Source: Umbelopsis ramanniana AG
Lineage: Eukaryota > Mucoromycota > Umbelopsidomycetes > Umbelopsidales > Umbelopsidaceae
NCBI RefSeq assembly: GCF_025399195.1
Contig: NW_026252154.1
Location: 1 to 64,000 of the forward strand
DNA: 64,000 nt
Direction of reading: 5' to 3'
In this document: positions 1 through 12,855 of the stretch, one piece after another
Layout: every line of letters starts with the position of its first letter
Position numbering within the stretch: position 1 is the first letter of the stretch
Translations under genes and position numbers: made by a program
The notes under the pieces: generated by a model
Seen by the model: the letters and a program-made list of their open reading frames with translations, nothing else
What the model was told of the DNA's origin: nothing
Databases searched by the model: none

Positions 1-187
1 CCAATATCAGCAATATTGAAGTTATTGCTTTCCCATGTTACATGTAATTAAATTACAAATAAAAAATATAACTTTCAATTCACACTTTTTTTTTTGGTTT
101 TTTTATAAAAGAAAAAATAACGTTGCTACTTGTAACATTCAATTTATAAGTTTTATCTGGGGTTTATAATACATGGTACGAGGGGGA
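1..187. other. Downstream flank of EAF1, no gene seen
   Basis: This AT-rich stretch lies 3' of the minus-strand EAF1 gene. It has long T and A tracts around positions 86-117 that suit a 3' UTR or terminator. I see no open frame of convincing codon use. Confidence 0.5.
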
Positions 188-3100
188 CTATTGATGTTGC
201 TGTTGCTGTTGTTGCTGTTGTGCCGCGGCTACGGCAGCTGCAGCTGCAGCCTGTTGTTGAGCTTGCTGTTGAAGCCTTGCAACATGCTGCTGCTGTTGAG
301 CGGCTTGGACTTGTTGAAGTCGGGCTTGCTGAGCAGCAATTAGAGCGGCAGCCGTCGTATTAACATTGGTGGTAGGAACCGCACCTTGTTGTGGAGATGC
401 AATATTCTGCCCGACCCCATTCGCCATCATTTGTCCTGCTTGTTGGGGGTTAGAAGCAGCTGCCGCTACTGCTGCTGCTGCAGCTTGCGTCGCTTGGTTT
501 CTAAGTTGCATTTGCTGCAAGTATCGTTGAAGCTGTGCTTGTTGAGCCTGTCCCAGTTGTGGTAGAGGGTATCCCATTTGAGCCAACTGAGCTGCAACCG
601 ATAGTGTGTTGGTAGCTGCGGCGGACTGCATTCCGATCTGAGGGGACTGCGTCTGCGCTTGTGCTTGCGCTTGTTGTACAGGTGAGGATTGTTGTTGTGC
701 ATTATCTAATGAAAAGGAGACAAGGGATTAGATATCAGTTTGGACTTTCAATATTTTCATTGAATAGAATCCTTCATACTTGGAAACTGCTGTAATGGTG
801 CTGATGCAGGAGGTCGGGCGGCGGCAGCAGCAGCTAGTAGCATTTGTCGTTGTCGCATCAATTGCAGCTGAGCATTCGGGGGGAATTGATTTATCTGCTG
901 TATATTGTTGGCATTTGGTATATTGGCAACGGGGGCTGCTGGTCGCTGACTTCCAGGTGAAGTAGGTGCCATAGGTCGTGCGACTTGGGCTGCTGCAGGT
1001 GGTCGTGGCTGACCTGGTAATTGTGGATGTGGCATTGGAATGGCTCCTGGATGGCTGGCACGCTGTATAGTCTATTGCAAAATGACCATTAGTCAATAAA
1101 ATTGCAGAATTGATGAGTGGAACTAGGCATTCCTTTACTTACATGTGTTCTTTGAGCAGCAAGACCATATGCAGCAGACAATTGCCTGGATTCAAGCAAA
1201 GCCTGTGCAAGCGATCTATCACGTTGAGCTTTTGCCATGCTCAATTCCATCGGGGTAGCCAGTCGTTGACCATTTAACCCAACACCATGCGTTTCTATCG
1301 TTGATCTCGGAGGTGGTGCCGATGCTGTAGACGCTGTGTTAGTTCACAATGACAAGATAATATAGCAAATATCCAATGGCAATTTCTTACAATTAGGTTT
1401 CTGTGCTTGCTCCCGTTTGACTTGGGTCTTTTTAATAGCTTCGAAAATATTATACTGTCGTTGACGCTTCTTGGGTCCATCTAATTTCACAATGGACACT
1501 CGCTTTGCGTTGTCTCGCTTCATCTTGATAGCATAGGCTGGGAATGATAATAGTAAGATAAGTGCCTACACGCAGATGGCTTGTAAACAAAAAAAACAAA
1601 AAAAAACAAAAACTTACCAGCATTGATTTGACCAGATAGAGACGTGAGGTTATTCTGTCGCCATCGTTCATGACATTCATAAGGTGTTCGCTGCTCACCA
1701 GTGATCGGTCGCCGTATGGAATTGAACGCATCACATATAAGTGACCAATTAAATGAATATTGTACAATGAGGGTGATAAGGCAAACATCGTCATCGTCCG
1801 ACCAAGTTGCTGAATGTCTGTTGATGGCTGGATTTGGCGGTTGTGGAGTCGGCGGCTGGGTGGCAGGTGTATCCTTGACTTTGCGTAATGCAAACAATGC
1901 TAAAGAAGACAGCAGCAAATGAAAGCTTAGTAAGACGATAAGTAAAATATATGAAAATAAGCATCGATCTCTTACGGGAAAGATATTGAGCAGTGTCGTA
2001 TTTGTCATGCTTTGGAAGTTGTGGAACTTCCTCTTGATCGGCGTCCACTTGCATGAAAGCTTCTTCTGCTGTTCGCTTACGAGTAGGTGGCAACTTCTTC
2101 TTAATCACTGTTTTCTGTGATATGAACTTGGTGATAGGTACGACTCTTCCGTATTCCAATTCATCAATGTAAGCATCGGCGTCGTTTGGTTGAGGAGCTT
2201 CATATAATGGCAGCTCTGGGAATAAGGTAGTAAGGTCCATGTCAACCAGTGCATCAATAGGTAGAACGAATATAGGATTGTCAATATCAAGGTTCAGTAT
2301 AGAAGTTTTAAACTCATTCCACAAGTTCGGTGATGGCGGTGGTGGCATAGCCGAAGTCGTTGTAGGCGTATCACTCTCCTTCACCGCTAACAATGAATCG
2401 GCCTTGTCAGTAAGGTCTTCTGTTTTCAGTGCTTCGAGAAGCGTAACATCTGCTGATCCCTCGATTTTAGGCTCATCTGTCTCCATAGTATCTATCACTT
2501 GGCGTTCGTCAATTGGAATATGTGGGCGTGCCTATAGAAAGATGTCATGAGTTCCCTTACTGTTATACTAGAAGGAAATAGAACTAGATGCGAAGAGCTT
2601 ACCTTGACACAAACAGATTGCTTATCATCGGCCCAATGCCATTCCATGACAGCTCTGGATATCATATATGCCGTTGCTATCTTCCACTTGCGCTCCTCTT
2701 TGAAATCCGTTCGCATCCATTTCTATAAGGGAAAATCATCAGCCTCCTAATCACAAAAAGCTACACAAAATTTGACATAACTAACCATCTCATCAATAAG
2801 TGAATCCCAATGAGTTTTGGTGCGCGCAACAGCACGGTGCCTTTTGTGCTGTTTCATACTCCACAATCCGTTCTGTTTTGACTCTTCGATTTTTTGGATA
2901 GCTCTTGATGCCTTCAATTCATCTCTGCCAACCTGTTATGAAAGAACATTCAACACAATGCTGGCAAGTTTCTATTACACAATCATTTGATACAGTACCT
3001 TCCAATCCTGCGTCATCAGAACTTTTCGCGCAGTTTGTAATGACTTGTAAAGTGGTTGAGCATTGACCTTCAAATGATATGCATATAACTCTAGCCCATT

Positions 3101-4105
3101 GCCTTGGTTGGTGCTCTGATTTGGTAATTTGATACCATTGTATGTTTGGATAGGATACGGGTTATACAGGTCAGCCTTTCGAGATGCTGGTGTTTTCGTT
3201 CGCTTTGCTACGGATTTTTCCCCTGACAGAGATATTATTGGTATCTTGCCGTTGTCGGTGGACATGTAATCAGACGAAGGATACACTCCGATAGATTTCT
3301 GGTAAAAATAAAAAGCACATGGTAAATTCTGGCTGAAAGCTCTCCATGCTAGGTAGATGTTAAACATGACATACCTCGGCAGCTGAGAGAATTTCGTCTA
3401 CACTTCTGTGTCGTATAGCTCCGCTGACTCCTCTTGTAACCATACGTTCGGGTGGTGGCAGAACTCGCTTCGTAAGTCGCTTATCAGACTTTGGATCGTC
3501 CAGGTACGTAGGCGAAAGAATATCAGCATTTGCTGTGTCGGATGCGTTGTCTAATTCTTGTAGGATGCTCTCGAAAGAGGTTGGTCTTTTGGAAACGCAC
3601 AAACATGTCAGCTCATAACTCTATATTTCGCGATAAAACGCGTCAAATACTCTACCTCAACTTGTGCTCGTCAAGGTATTCGTTTAGCTTGGCGATATTG
3701 TCGGCAGACACGTCGAAGTTTTCGATATATTCGATGTAACGTTCTTGATTCTCTGTCATCAAAAACAACTGCTTCAACATTTCTAGCCTCTGAGCCGCTA
3801 AATGCCTAAGATGAAAAGTTTAGAATCTACTCTATGATAGTGGGGGCATACAAATGGCCTTCTGAATTTTTTTTAGCTTACTGTAAGTCTCGTTTTCGGA
3901 TATCTTCAGCCTTTGTCCGAAGAGCTTGAACTTCAGCATCCTACATTGAAATAAATTTACGGCCCAATTAATAAAACCCCGTATGAGCTTAATACCGATA
4001 AAATGTGCTGTCGCTTACAATGTGTTCATCTTCCATGATTGCATTTGTTGTAGAATCCATAGGATTGGGCGCTGGTATATCCATCAATTCTGGACCGTTT
4101 TCCAT
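188..4105 (-). CDS. EAF1: NuA4 complex scaffold subunit Eaf1/Vid21
   Basis: Probable platform subunit of the NuA4 histone acetyltransferase, acting in the nucleus on chromatin. About 13 exons join into a protein of roughly 1,030 residues, close to yeast Eaf1 (982). An HSA domain lies near residues 300-370, containing EERKWKIATAYMISRAV; in the family it recruits actin and Arp4. A SANT/Myb domain follows near residues 565-625, with the tryptophans in ATWSDDDDVCLITLI, FNWSLICDAF and ECHERWRQ. The last 250 residues are rich in Gln, Ala and Pro. I chose the ATG at 4105 (MENGPELMDIP) because it opens straight into exon 1, ending at a canonical gtaagc donor; an upstream ATG at 4318 reads into a poor, hydrophobic frame. 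The HSA-then-SANT order without a helicase core separates Eaf1 from Swr1 and from p400-type fusions. Exon joins were made by eye. Confidence 0.88.
190..330 (-). repeat. CAG/CAA and GCx codon repeats (polyGln/polyAla)
   Basis: The last exon of EAF1 carries interrupted CAG/CAA runs (minus strand) and Ala runs, giving a Gln/Ala-rich C terminus. The runs are interrupted by CAA and GCx variation, so this is low-complexity coding sequence and not a pure microsatellite. Confidence 0.7.
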
Positions 4106-4512
4106 TTTTGTTAATTGTCAAATCCAGGATCAAGTGCTTGTCATCAATTGCTGGACCAGCCAGATGCTGAAAATACAATGTATACTAGTGAACGATGTCG
4201 TTGAGCTTTTCGGTGTTGGCTCAGAGTTATGAATCTCCCAAAATGCGAGAATAACAACTGTTAGAAGGCTCAGGTCGGACAATAAAAAATCTTCTATGAC
4301 GCAGCCTTCATCACCCATAGTGCGGCCAAAATTTCAGTTGTTTTATGAATTTTTATCATGTAATTACATCGCTGCTTTTAAGCTGCACCTGATAAAGCGC
4401 ACATCAGTTCATTGTTTAAAAAAAAAGTACTGGCATGACAAACGTCTCAAGGTTGATGAATTTGGCAATGGAAAATTTTATCATCTGCCGTCTAAACTGA
4501 ATTTTTTTGCTT
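4106..4512. other. EAF1 upstream / TRZ1 downstream region
   Basis: About 400 bases separate the EAF1 start from the end of the tRNase Z gene, both on the minus strand. It should hold the EAF1 promoter and 5' UTR and the tRNase Z 3' UTR. No convincing gene or TATA box is visible. Small open frames here lack conserved features. Confidence 0.5.
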
Positions 4513-7500
4513 TTATAATCCTAAATCTTCTACTTCCTCCTTTTCGGTGTCTTTGTACAAAGTCTGGAGCGCCTTGACATACTTTGGTAGCGTAGGCAGG
4601 TCCCTTATCTTGACGCGCATCATATCAAAGCTGATTCCAACCTGATTATGAGCGTCTGTAAATACTGGAATCTTCGGATAGCGTTGGCTAAAATGAGTGA
4701 GAAGCGTATACTTGGCGTTCATTCTAAATCAAACGCACAATGCATTAGATACAATAAAAAGATACGGGCATAAAGCAGACAAATAACCAAAAAAAACTCA
4801 CTCTTGCCCTATTTGAACCGCTTCTTTCGTCGTGCTATGTCGCTTGGCAAGGGCTTCCTCAACCATGTCGTCTTCTAAGGTAGCTTCATGGAGCAGAACT
4901 GTAGCGTCCTTGCCAACCTCGACAAGTTTCGGGCATGGTCGAGTATCACCAGAGTAGACAAGCTTCCAGCCTGAGTTGTGCTTCAGCGATACACCATATG
5001 CCCACCGACAGTGAATTACATGTACTGTCTTTAATGATTCTAAGCCTAGCGCACCCTGCATGTTTTCCAGTCTAATACTATCGTCAACATCATATCGAGT
5101 GGCAAGTAGAAACATCATAATATATTCGTTGGCTTACCTTTGCTTTGCTCTTGGTTCGACTTCTTTATCGTATAGTACATCCTCGTTGTTGATAAAGATT
5201 ATGTTCTTGATCCCAAAATCTTGAACGTCGCTATATTCTTCCAACCATAGCTTGAATGCCCATGGAGACACGACATACATTTTTTGATCATTACCTCGGT
5301 TCAGCTGAAGGAAGAGTTAAGTTTAAATCAATGAATTTTACTGGCATAAACTTTTTGGGCAACACATACCTCAGACCACTTCGCCAATATATGAACAACG
5401 CCAAGATGATGATCCGCATGCAAGTGAGAAACAAAGATAGCCTTCAAGTTATTGACAGCCTTGTCGATGCCGTCTCGTCCCATAATCCTTAGCATCTGCC
5501 CGTATGTATTTTCGCCAGCGTCCAATAAGATCGACCCACTATCTGGAATCTCCACTAATGTTGCACTCACTACGTCAAAAGACGATATAGTTAGATTTAA
5601 ATGACTAAAAAATTTGGCTTTACAAGTCAACCTACCATTTCTGTACTTGGAAGGCACAGAGCTACCGGTTCCTAGAGTGGTGATTTCTACATTTGCTCCA
5701 GGAGCATCATCTGCGCTATCTACGTCCATGATAGCTTGCTTGGCCTCGTTGGCGTCAGCCAGATATTCTGTTAAGCCTTCCACAGCTTGATTTGCTTCGC
5801 TATTAGGGTCGATATGGTCAAAAAGCTTGTTTTGCAACTTTTGCAACTTGGGCTTTGGCTCTAAATCAAACTGTAACAAATTCTCCATTGGATGAGAAAG
5901 TTTTGGAAGAGCAGGTACTGTATACACATTAGAGCCTGAAATTTCGCGTACAGTCATCCAACATTACTTACTCTCAGTGAGATCTTTTTCAGGCGAATTG
6001 GAGTACCAAGGAATTGGGAACATCTCATTGTTGAGCCTTGATAATTTCAATTGACTCAATGCATGGCTGTCGAACAACACTGGATGTGAATTGTATTCTT
6101 GATTACCGATGATATGCTGTGTGCGTGAAAAAAAAAACCTTAAGTTTCAGATGTGTACTGAATTACTTTTCCGTTCTGAACTGAAAACCTTACCTGAACA
6201 TTTGAGGGAAATGTATTCATCCACTCTTGATACTGCTGATTCTCTAATACGTCTTTACCCAACATATGGACAATGACAGAAAGTCTGCTACCATTTACTG
6301 CGCCTTGATGCTCCGAAAAGAGGCTAGAAGAAGTCAGTGATCGGATGTATTCAGGGGAAGGACAATCCACGACGATGAAAACCTTTACGAAAATAATTAG
6401 CATTAACCCTCACTGGATGTGTCCTTGTAGCTAGCGTCCTCTCTCTATAACTTACATGACCAGGTATTGGTGGGTCGCAAACTCGATCTGGAGTGACCAC
6501 TGTACCATCATCTAAAGTAATGCTTTCACCACGATGCAGCTTTCCGTACATTGGGCCAGGTTTTATGCCTAATGCAACCGCAGCAGCCTTGTTAAATTTT
6601 CCCTTCACTTCTGGTCCACGGCAAATATATGATATAGCAGCTGGTATGGGCTTGGTGCTAGGTAGCCTTCGATTCATATACCGCGTTCGGTTTGCATTTT
6701 GCTGTTGTTGCACAGTAGGCTTTTTTCGAGGAGGTTGGACATCCTCGCCTATTTCTTGAACAATTGCTTGAGATTCGTCTGATGCCGGTTGATAGACTTT
6801 CGCGTTAGCAGCGTTCGCTAAGTCTTCACTCTGCTTTTGTTCCTGGAGTATATAGCCAGCTCCTTTTTTTCTCAGATGATCGTTATTTCCTGGCGATGAA
6901 GGTACGAACATTTTTGTCAAAACTTTCTTTCTGTACTTTTGTTGCGCTCGTGGTGACAATTGTTGCAAATCCGAATCACTTTCGTCACTTGAGGAGCCAG
7001 ATTTTGACAAAGCTCTTTTTCTCTGAGAGGGCTCTTGATTCTTTAAGACGGAATCCTTATCTTCAAGCTCGGGCACATACGAGGTTGGATATGCAATGAC
7101 GGGTACAACTCTCAGATTTTCGTCCTGAAACAAGTCGCTATCATGTTGGAATTCATGTGTCTCCACAGACATGCTAGTGCTGTTCATAAGAATTGCTATT
7201 AATAAATTTGCTCGTTTGCAAGTATTGATAAGTCAATCGGTCTCTTACCGATACACAAAATGTCGCGTTGAGACCATAAAATGTGTCAAATTTTTAGGTC
7301 CATGCAACGAAATATTTTTGATGCCCCCATCCGCTAGAGTGAGCAGCATACCTGCGATTGCAAATATGAGCGGCTTATACTTGCTATATACCCTCATGTA
7401 CACAAACTTACCAGGAAGACCACCAACACAATCCCAATCGACTCTTGATAAAAATATATTTTTCATTTTGGCGAGTTTGAGCTTGTTTTCGACGCATAGT

Positions 7501-7766
7501 CGCTGAGTACCTTCGCCACAGTTAAACATGTATCGTTGATTATCATAGTGTAATATCAATGAAGGTGCTCGTTCCTTATTGACACCTCCAATGACCTGTA
7601 GATAGGCTTTCATGCCTCTGTGTTGCTGGCAGTGAAACTTTGAGCCGAATGGCTTGAATTGGAGTGGTAGTGGAGAGGTGACAAGGAGTTTGGAACAAGT
7701 GTTCGAGATCAGACCAAATCGTCTATAGAATATGCTGCTGGTCGGTTTAATTAGCACAATTGGCAT
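4513..7766 (-). CDS. TRZ1: Long-form tRNase Z (3'-tRNA processing endonuclease)
   Basis: Endonuclease that removes 3' trailers from precursor tRNAs in nucleus and/or mitochondria (ELAC2/Trz1 family, metallo-beta-lactamase fold). About nine exons join into one protein of the long (two-half) form. The N-terminal half opens with a basic, Arg/Ser-containing stretch that could be a mitochondrial presequence, then the lactamase-like motif FNCGEGTQRLCVE. A charged Ser-rich linker follows. The C-terminal half holds the catalytic motif VSHLHADHHLG, then SGDTRPCPKL, HEATLEDDM and HFSQRYPK, all typical of active long tRNase Z. The protein ends in an acidic tail. Start 7766 is the first ATG of the exon and gives the expected N terminus. 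The linker and the join near 5945-5985 are the least certain parts; a 54-nt intron there keeps the frame. Confidence 0.93.
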
Positions 7767-8142
7767 AGATCATGGACAATTCAGGTTGATTGCCCAGTTG
7801 TGCAGACGTCTCAGTACTTGTAGGTGAAAGCTTTATGAAAAAAAGTTTGCGCTGCTTGAATCAAAATTTTAGCAAGTGGCCGAAAAGGGGTGTCGCAGTA
7901 TGAAGGACGAAGTTTGACTCACAGAATCACCCACTTGTTGTAACAGACGAAATGGGTCTTATTTTGATAGAACGATGGAAAAAATTTAAGGCTCGAAAAT
8001 AAAATAAGAGGAATGAAATCAGAAAAGATCTCTTTATAAGTCTCGCTGCAAGATGGTTCATACATTGTAACTTCTAATATACAAGGGGTTCAACCTCAAG
8101 ACGATGAAATAACACAAAGTACGATACAATTGCCTATATCAA
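7767..8142. other. tRNase Z promoter region
   Basis: About 375 bases lie between the 3' end of the GDSL lipase gene and the start of tRNase Z, both minus strand. I see no gene. The stretch is AT-rich, and no TATA box can be assigned with confidence. Confidence 0.45.
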
Positions 8143-9690
8143 TTAAAAAATTTGTAGCCTGTCGGATTCTGTTGGGCAGTAAGTCGTCGCCGCCATGTTA
8201 AAGGTAAGTGTGGATGGCTTTTGACTTTGAGGTACAAACATCATATTCCTTTAAACAATATCGATAAAATGCTTTCATGCAACAAAATACGATAGCCTAT
8301 TCTTACCATATCATTTTCGCTAACCATTCGTGTGCCATTAGGGCTGGATGAAAACAATCTGTGGAATAATAATCGTTTTGAGCAATAAGCAATGCCAAGT
8401 GCATTATGTTTCCACCGTACACTTACCTATATTACTGATAGCTTCGATGGGAAAGGACATAATATTGACAGGAAGAGGCTGGTAAGCTACCCCAAAAGTT
8501 GGAAAATTTTGAGCTGCATATGTCGAATAGACGCTTTTAAGTGCTTGATTGTAAAATTCAACGTTGGCTGCCATGGCCGTTTGGTTTGCCATACTATGGG
8601 CGCAAGGGCATTCATAATCATGGACCACGAAGGCGTTATTTTGAAAAGGTTTGCAGTAGCTTGAGTTCATGGTCAATTGATAGATATCCTCAACATGTAT
8701 AAGGCCGACTGCATAAAAAATTGTTTAGTAAACAACTTATATTGCAGGTTGGAATCTCGGATTGGAAAACGATTCTTGCTTAAATTGACGAAGACGTTGC
8801 TCATACTAGATCGAAATCTTTCCAGCGCTGCAAGAATGTTTTGTCCATACTCCGTTGGCGATCGATAGCCTCCCTCGCAAATGGCACAAAGGTCATTAGA
8901 TCCAATAAAAACATTAAGCATTTTCCAACCACTTTGATTTAATCCAGCATATTGTTGCACAGTAGGTATGAGATAATCCAATTCGTGATCCAAATCAGAA
9001 CTGTGAGCTCCAGATTGTGCAGCGTTGAAGTAATCATTGGCACTTCAGGCAGCAATTCACTTTGATCAGCTCTTACTGTTTTTATCTTCATACATGAGGA
9101 GAACTACTCACTGGTATTGAAAATCGGGACAAAAGCTTTCTGTTGATGATTAAAGGCGGCATAAGTCCTTGGCTGGTTGCATATAAGTTCTAACCCCAAC
9201 TTACGGAAGCATAATGTGATAAGGTTTGTACCGACCGAGGGACCTACAAGGTTGGTGGAGTAATAGCGTACCATATTTGCTACCGTGGTAGCATTGGGAT
9301 CCTAAAGAGATAAAGGGTAAAGTCAAGCAAAATTAAATGTGGTAACGACTGAGTTCCTGATACCTACACCACCAATTGAAAAACTTGAACCTCTATATTC
9401 TTGTAAGCTGTTATCACTAAGAAACTGACCCTGTATGCCGCCAATGCCAAAGCCAGCAGACACGCTATGAAGCATGAATGACGTGTTAAGAAACGCGAAT
9501 AGTGCAGTGAGAAGCATGCTTGGTCCAACCTGTCACCCAAAGCCATAATCATGGTAAAGTCATCTGGACGCAAGTCATACGCTCCAAGCGGAGGATTCGT
9601 TCTCTTTGCCAGTTGCGGACAAAGCGAGATGTTGGCAACTTGCAGCCCTAGCGTGCATGGAACAACAACAATTAAAAAGAACAAAAGCAT
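8143..9690 (-). CDS. Secreted GDSL phospholipase B1-like esterase
   Basis: Likely lipid acyl-hydrolase of the phospholipase B1 branch of the GDSL/SGNH family, with an N-terminal hydrophobic signal peptide (residues about 1-18), so secreted or luminal. Eight exons restore the block order. The nucleophile block GDSVSAG is formed only after splicing out an intron at the Asp-Ser codons. The Gly block is in FNAAQSGAHSS, the Asn block is IGSNDLC, and the catalytic Asp/His block is DCFHPALMAH near the C terminus. The sequence LRPDDFTMIMALGDS matches the usual lead-in to the nucleophile. The donor after FVNLSKN (gttttc) is weak, but the joined product VNLSKNLGLIHVEDIYQL fits the family. Stop at 8143 follows a final exon starting at WNMMF. 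The substrate is unknown; it could be a phospholipid, lysophospholipid or other ester. Confidence 0.85.
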
Positions 9691-9871
9691 GCTTCAACCC
9701 ACATATAATGTCATAAAGGGTGGTTTAAGAATTGAAAAAATAAATCTTTTTTTAATTATGGCTAATAGTAAGCGAAAAAGGAGGGGTCGCAGTCAAGATA
9801 TTGAACATGCGACAGATATCATTACATTTTAAAAATACAATTAAAAGAGTACAAGAAAAGAGGGCATAATT

Positions 9872-11861
9872 TACAATGAGGCATCTACACTGCTGTGTTC
9901 AGCGTTGAGATGCTCCAATTCTTCAACATCAATATCAAGCGGAAGAGTGGCGTTCAAGAGAGTAGCAATGATGGCAGCAATGCAGAATCCAGTACTATTA
10001 CACAAAAATGTTAGCTGTCGAGTATCTGCATTATATCACATCATTATGACAAGAATATATGCATACCTGACAATAACTTGGATGGAATCCAAGAAACCTC
10101 GCAATGCAAGGTTACTTCCAGAGTAAGTCAAGACATAGTTAAACCAATCAGGAACCAGGTTGACGCCAAGGCCGATGGTCATAGCAGCGGACACAATGAA
10201 ACGCTCGCGACGGGTCCACTTCAAGTAGCTGAGAATACGAATACCAGCAACGGCAACAGTGCTGAAAAGGAAAGTGGTCATACCACCAAGTACAGCATCT
10301 GGAACAGCCAAGAAGACACCAGCGAACTTTCCAAAGATACCCATGAGGAACAAGAAAAGACAGCACCAATATCCAGCAGCACGATTAGCACATCTTGTGA
10401 GAGCAATGACACCGTTGTTTTGAGCGAAAGTGACGAGAGGAGTAGAGGTGGCGCAGGCGGCGATCAAAGAGTTGATGCCATCGACCAAGATACCGCCCTT
10501 GATTCTCTTCTCAAACTCAGGTCCTTCAACAGCGACACGTGATGCGTCGCAGGATGCGGTAATGTCACCAACAGCTTCCACAACAGATACAAGATAGACA
10601 ATCAGCATAGGAATAACGGCAGGGCCATAAACAGAAATAGGGAAAGTCTTGACCCAAAGGAAAGTAATGACAGGTGCACTATCGATCTTTGAGTGGTCAA
10701 TGTATCCAGTGGCAGCGGCGACAATGATACCGATGACAAAACCAACAACCACTTGAATGTTCTTGAGGAAAGGAGATCCGAAATATTCAATGAGGATAAT
10801 AGAAACGTATACCAAGAATCCCAAACCAATCCAGCGCGGGTCTCCCCAAGGAGCAGCATTGGGGGCACCAAGTTCGGAGCAGACGCTGAAGAAACCACTG
10901 TCAGGACGAGCAACACAAGGACCAGCACCACCACCCCAGCTCTGGAAGCCAGAAGTGACTAGAGAAAGACCAATGAGGAAGACAGTGGTACCAGTGACAA
11001 TAGGAGGGAACATCTTCTTCAAAGTCTTGGGAGGCAAGAACGAGAGAGCCATTGGCAACAATGAACATATCATGGAGGTACCCAATAGAGCGCCATAGCC
11101 GGCTGGACAAGCAAGATTGGTAACTGTTCCGTCTGCAGCGGTAGAGGTAGGGCAATAACCGGTTTTGTACATATTCTGCAGGTGCAGTCACGTTAATGAT
11201 AAGCTGAACTAAGCGAGAGGAGGCTGCCCCCCCCCAAAGAAAAAATTTTCCACGAAAGATGTTACTTACGGCGAAAACAGATTGGGCAAGAGGGATAATA
11301 GTAAAAGTAGTTCCAACAACACTCAGTAAACCAGTACCAAGTTGGAATCCTCGGTATCGAAAAGCAGTGATTTGAATGGCTGAACCAATAGCAGTGACAA
11401 TCAAAGCAGAACTGATCATGTACTGCTGATAGTCTTCAGGCAAATTCAAGTTACCAGTACCTTGGCCACTAAGAATCAAGGAGGGCTATAGAAAACAACG
11501 CAGCGTTAACACGGGCCCCTGTATGAGCATGGACATTGCGCAGAGCACTCACTGTAACAACACCGCTGACCATAGCAAGACAATGCTGGAAGCCCAAAAA
11601 GATGGCCAACAAGATTGGGAGATTTGTATTCAGGCCAAAAAATGGAGGGGTGTTGGTTCTTTTTGTAAGAAATGGGATTCTGGGCATGCAAAGAAATCCA
11701 TAGTCATAATCGCCTAGCCAACCATCCTTGGTGGTGACAGAGTGCTTTAGAGATTGGAGTCTTTCGCTCATAGTCTTGCGTTCATATGTTGGTGTGTTTT
11801 CAACATATTCGGTTTGGACCATATCTTTGGTCTCCTGATGACTCTCTATAGGTGCTTCCAT
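9872..11861 (-). CDS. NCS2 purine permease (xanthine/uric acid type)
   Basis: Plasma-membrane H+-coupled symporter for xanthine/uric acid or related purines, close to Aspergillus UapA/UapC. Four exons give about 580 residues with 12-14 hydrophobic segments. The NCS2 signature is present as FAQNNGVIALTRCANRAAG, including the Gln-Asn and Thr-Arg positions that set specificity and function in UapA. VEAVGDITASCDASR supplies the acidic TM8 motif. The N-terminal cytosolic tail (about 70 residues) is charged, and the C-terminal tail ends DIDVEELEHLNAEHSSVDASL-like acidic sequence. Codon use is strongly biased to C-ending codons compared with neighbours, suggesting high expression. Uracil and uric acid cannot be told apart from sequence alone, but the signature favours the oxidised purines. 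Confidence 0.93.
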
Positions 11862-11908
11862 ACTGATGCGAGTAGTTGCTTCTGTAGAACAAAACCACAG
11901 AGGCGTAA

Positions 11909-11916
11909 TATTTATA
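11909..11916 (-). promoter_or_regulatory. TATA box of the purine permease gene
   Basis: TATAAATA on the minus strand, about 48 bases upstream of the permease ATG at 11861. Position and sequence suit a core promoter element. Confidence 0.5.
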
Positions 11917-11933
11917 CTGGATGAAAGTGGTGC

Positions 11934-12465
11934 TGATAAGATGAACGCCTATCTTCGATTTCCTTTTGCGGTGTTGAACCTATAGGTGCGATAGAAAACC
12001 TCCTCCACAATTTTTAAAGTTTACCCTCAAATGATTGGTTGATTAATCTTTTTCGGACAATGTAGTATCAACGAGCTGGTAAACAGCCTATGCTTTCCGA
12101 TATGTATAGCCTTACCGACACGTTTTATACCAGTATCAAATCATGCCGTTTATATAAACATAAGCTAATATACAGGAGTCCTGGACTCTATAAATTTCAC
12201 CTCATCCTTTACAGTGCGTCAACGGGCTTGGAGCGTTTAGAAAGCACTATGCGATATTGATAAATGTGACAAGCAAAAACGCGATATCGTAACACACACC
12301 ACATGTCAGCAAGAGATAATGATTAAATTGCTGACTGCGAACCTTCCATCAAGAAAGGCTCGTTGTGTGAATTGTATCACAGTGCACCATGGAAAGAAAG
12401 ATAAACGCAAGACATGAAAGTTGTAAGTTTAGCTGATACAATACATCTATCCCAGGCTATGATAA
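11934..12465. promoter_or_regulatory. Upstream region with several GATA-factor-type sites
   Basis: Four HGATAR motifs lie in the divergent region between the purine permease and the kelch gene: TGATAAG at 11934, TGATAA at 12258, AGATAA at 12314 and TGATAA at 12460. In other fungi nitrogen-regulating GATA factors control purine permeases, so nitrogen control is a reasonable inference. The motif is short and will also occur by chance in AT-rich DNA. The rest of 11862-12855 holds no gene that I can support. Confidence 0.3.
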
Positions 12466-12855
12466 TCTGTCATCGTCGAAATCTGTTTATGATATGTTTA
12501 ATGTTGTATTGCTTCGGGCTGTGAAAGCCACGTTAAGAGCCAAGTTCCGGGTCCGTAGGGGCATGGAAGAATTGCACTTTTAACAAATGTAAAAGATCCA
12601 GAGGAAAGGGAAATTAGATGGTAATTCAAATATTGGCCCACTTGTCATTGCATTCAGCCGAACAAAGCCGAAGCAAAAGTCGAGGTGCTGTATGATGAAA
12701 ATGTGATCTCTTCCTAAAATCCTTTTGTAGACAACCTTACCAACGGCTTTTCTCTTTCTCACATCTTTTTCCCTCTCACCGCCAAGCTTTAAGAAAAATA
12801 TCTTGCAGCTATCCGATTTCCCCGACTTCAACAAAACAAACCAGTGTAGTGACCT

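Noticed and set aside
186-702. CTG/CAG-rich stretch as a mobile or simple-repeat element
   Set aside because: It codes in frame for the Gln/Ala-rich C terminus of EAF1 and is interrupted.
5940-5990. Apparent 36-nt intron in tRNase Z
   Set aside because: A later acceptor gives a normal 54-nt intron in the same frame.
12580-12834. Minus-strand frame of 84 codons upstream of the kelch gene
   Set aside because: Basic, low-complexity product and position in a divergent promoter suggest chance.
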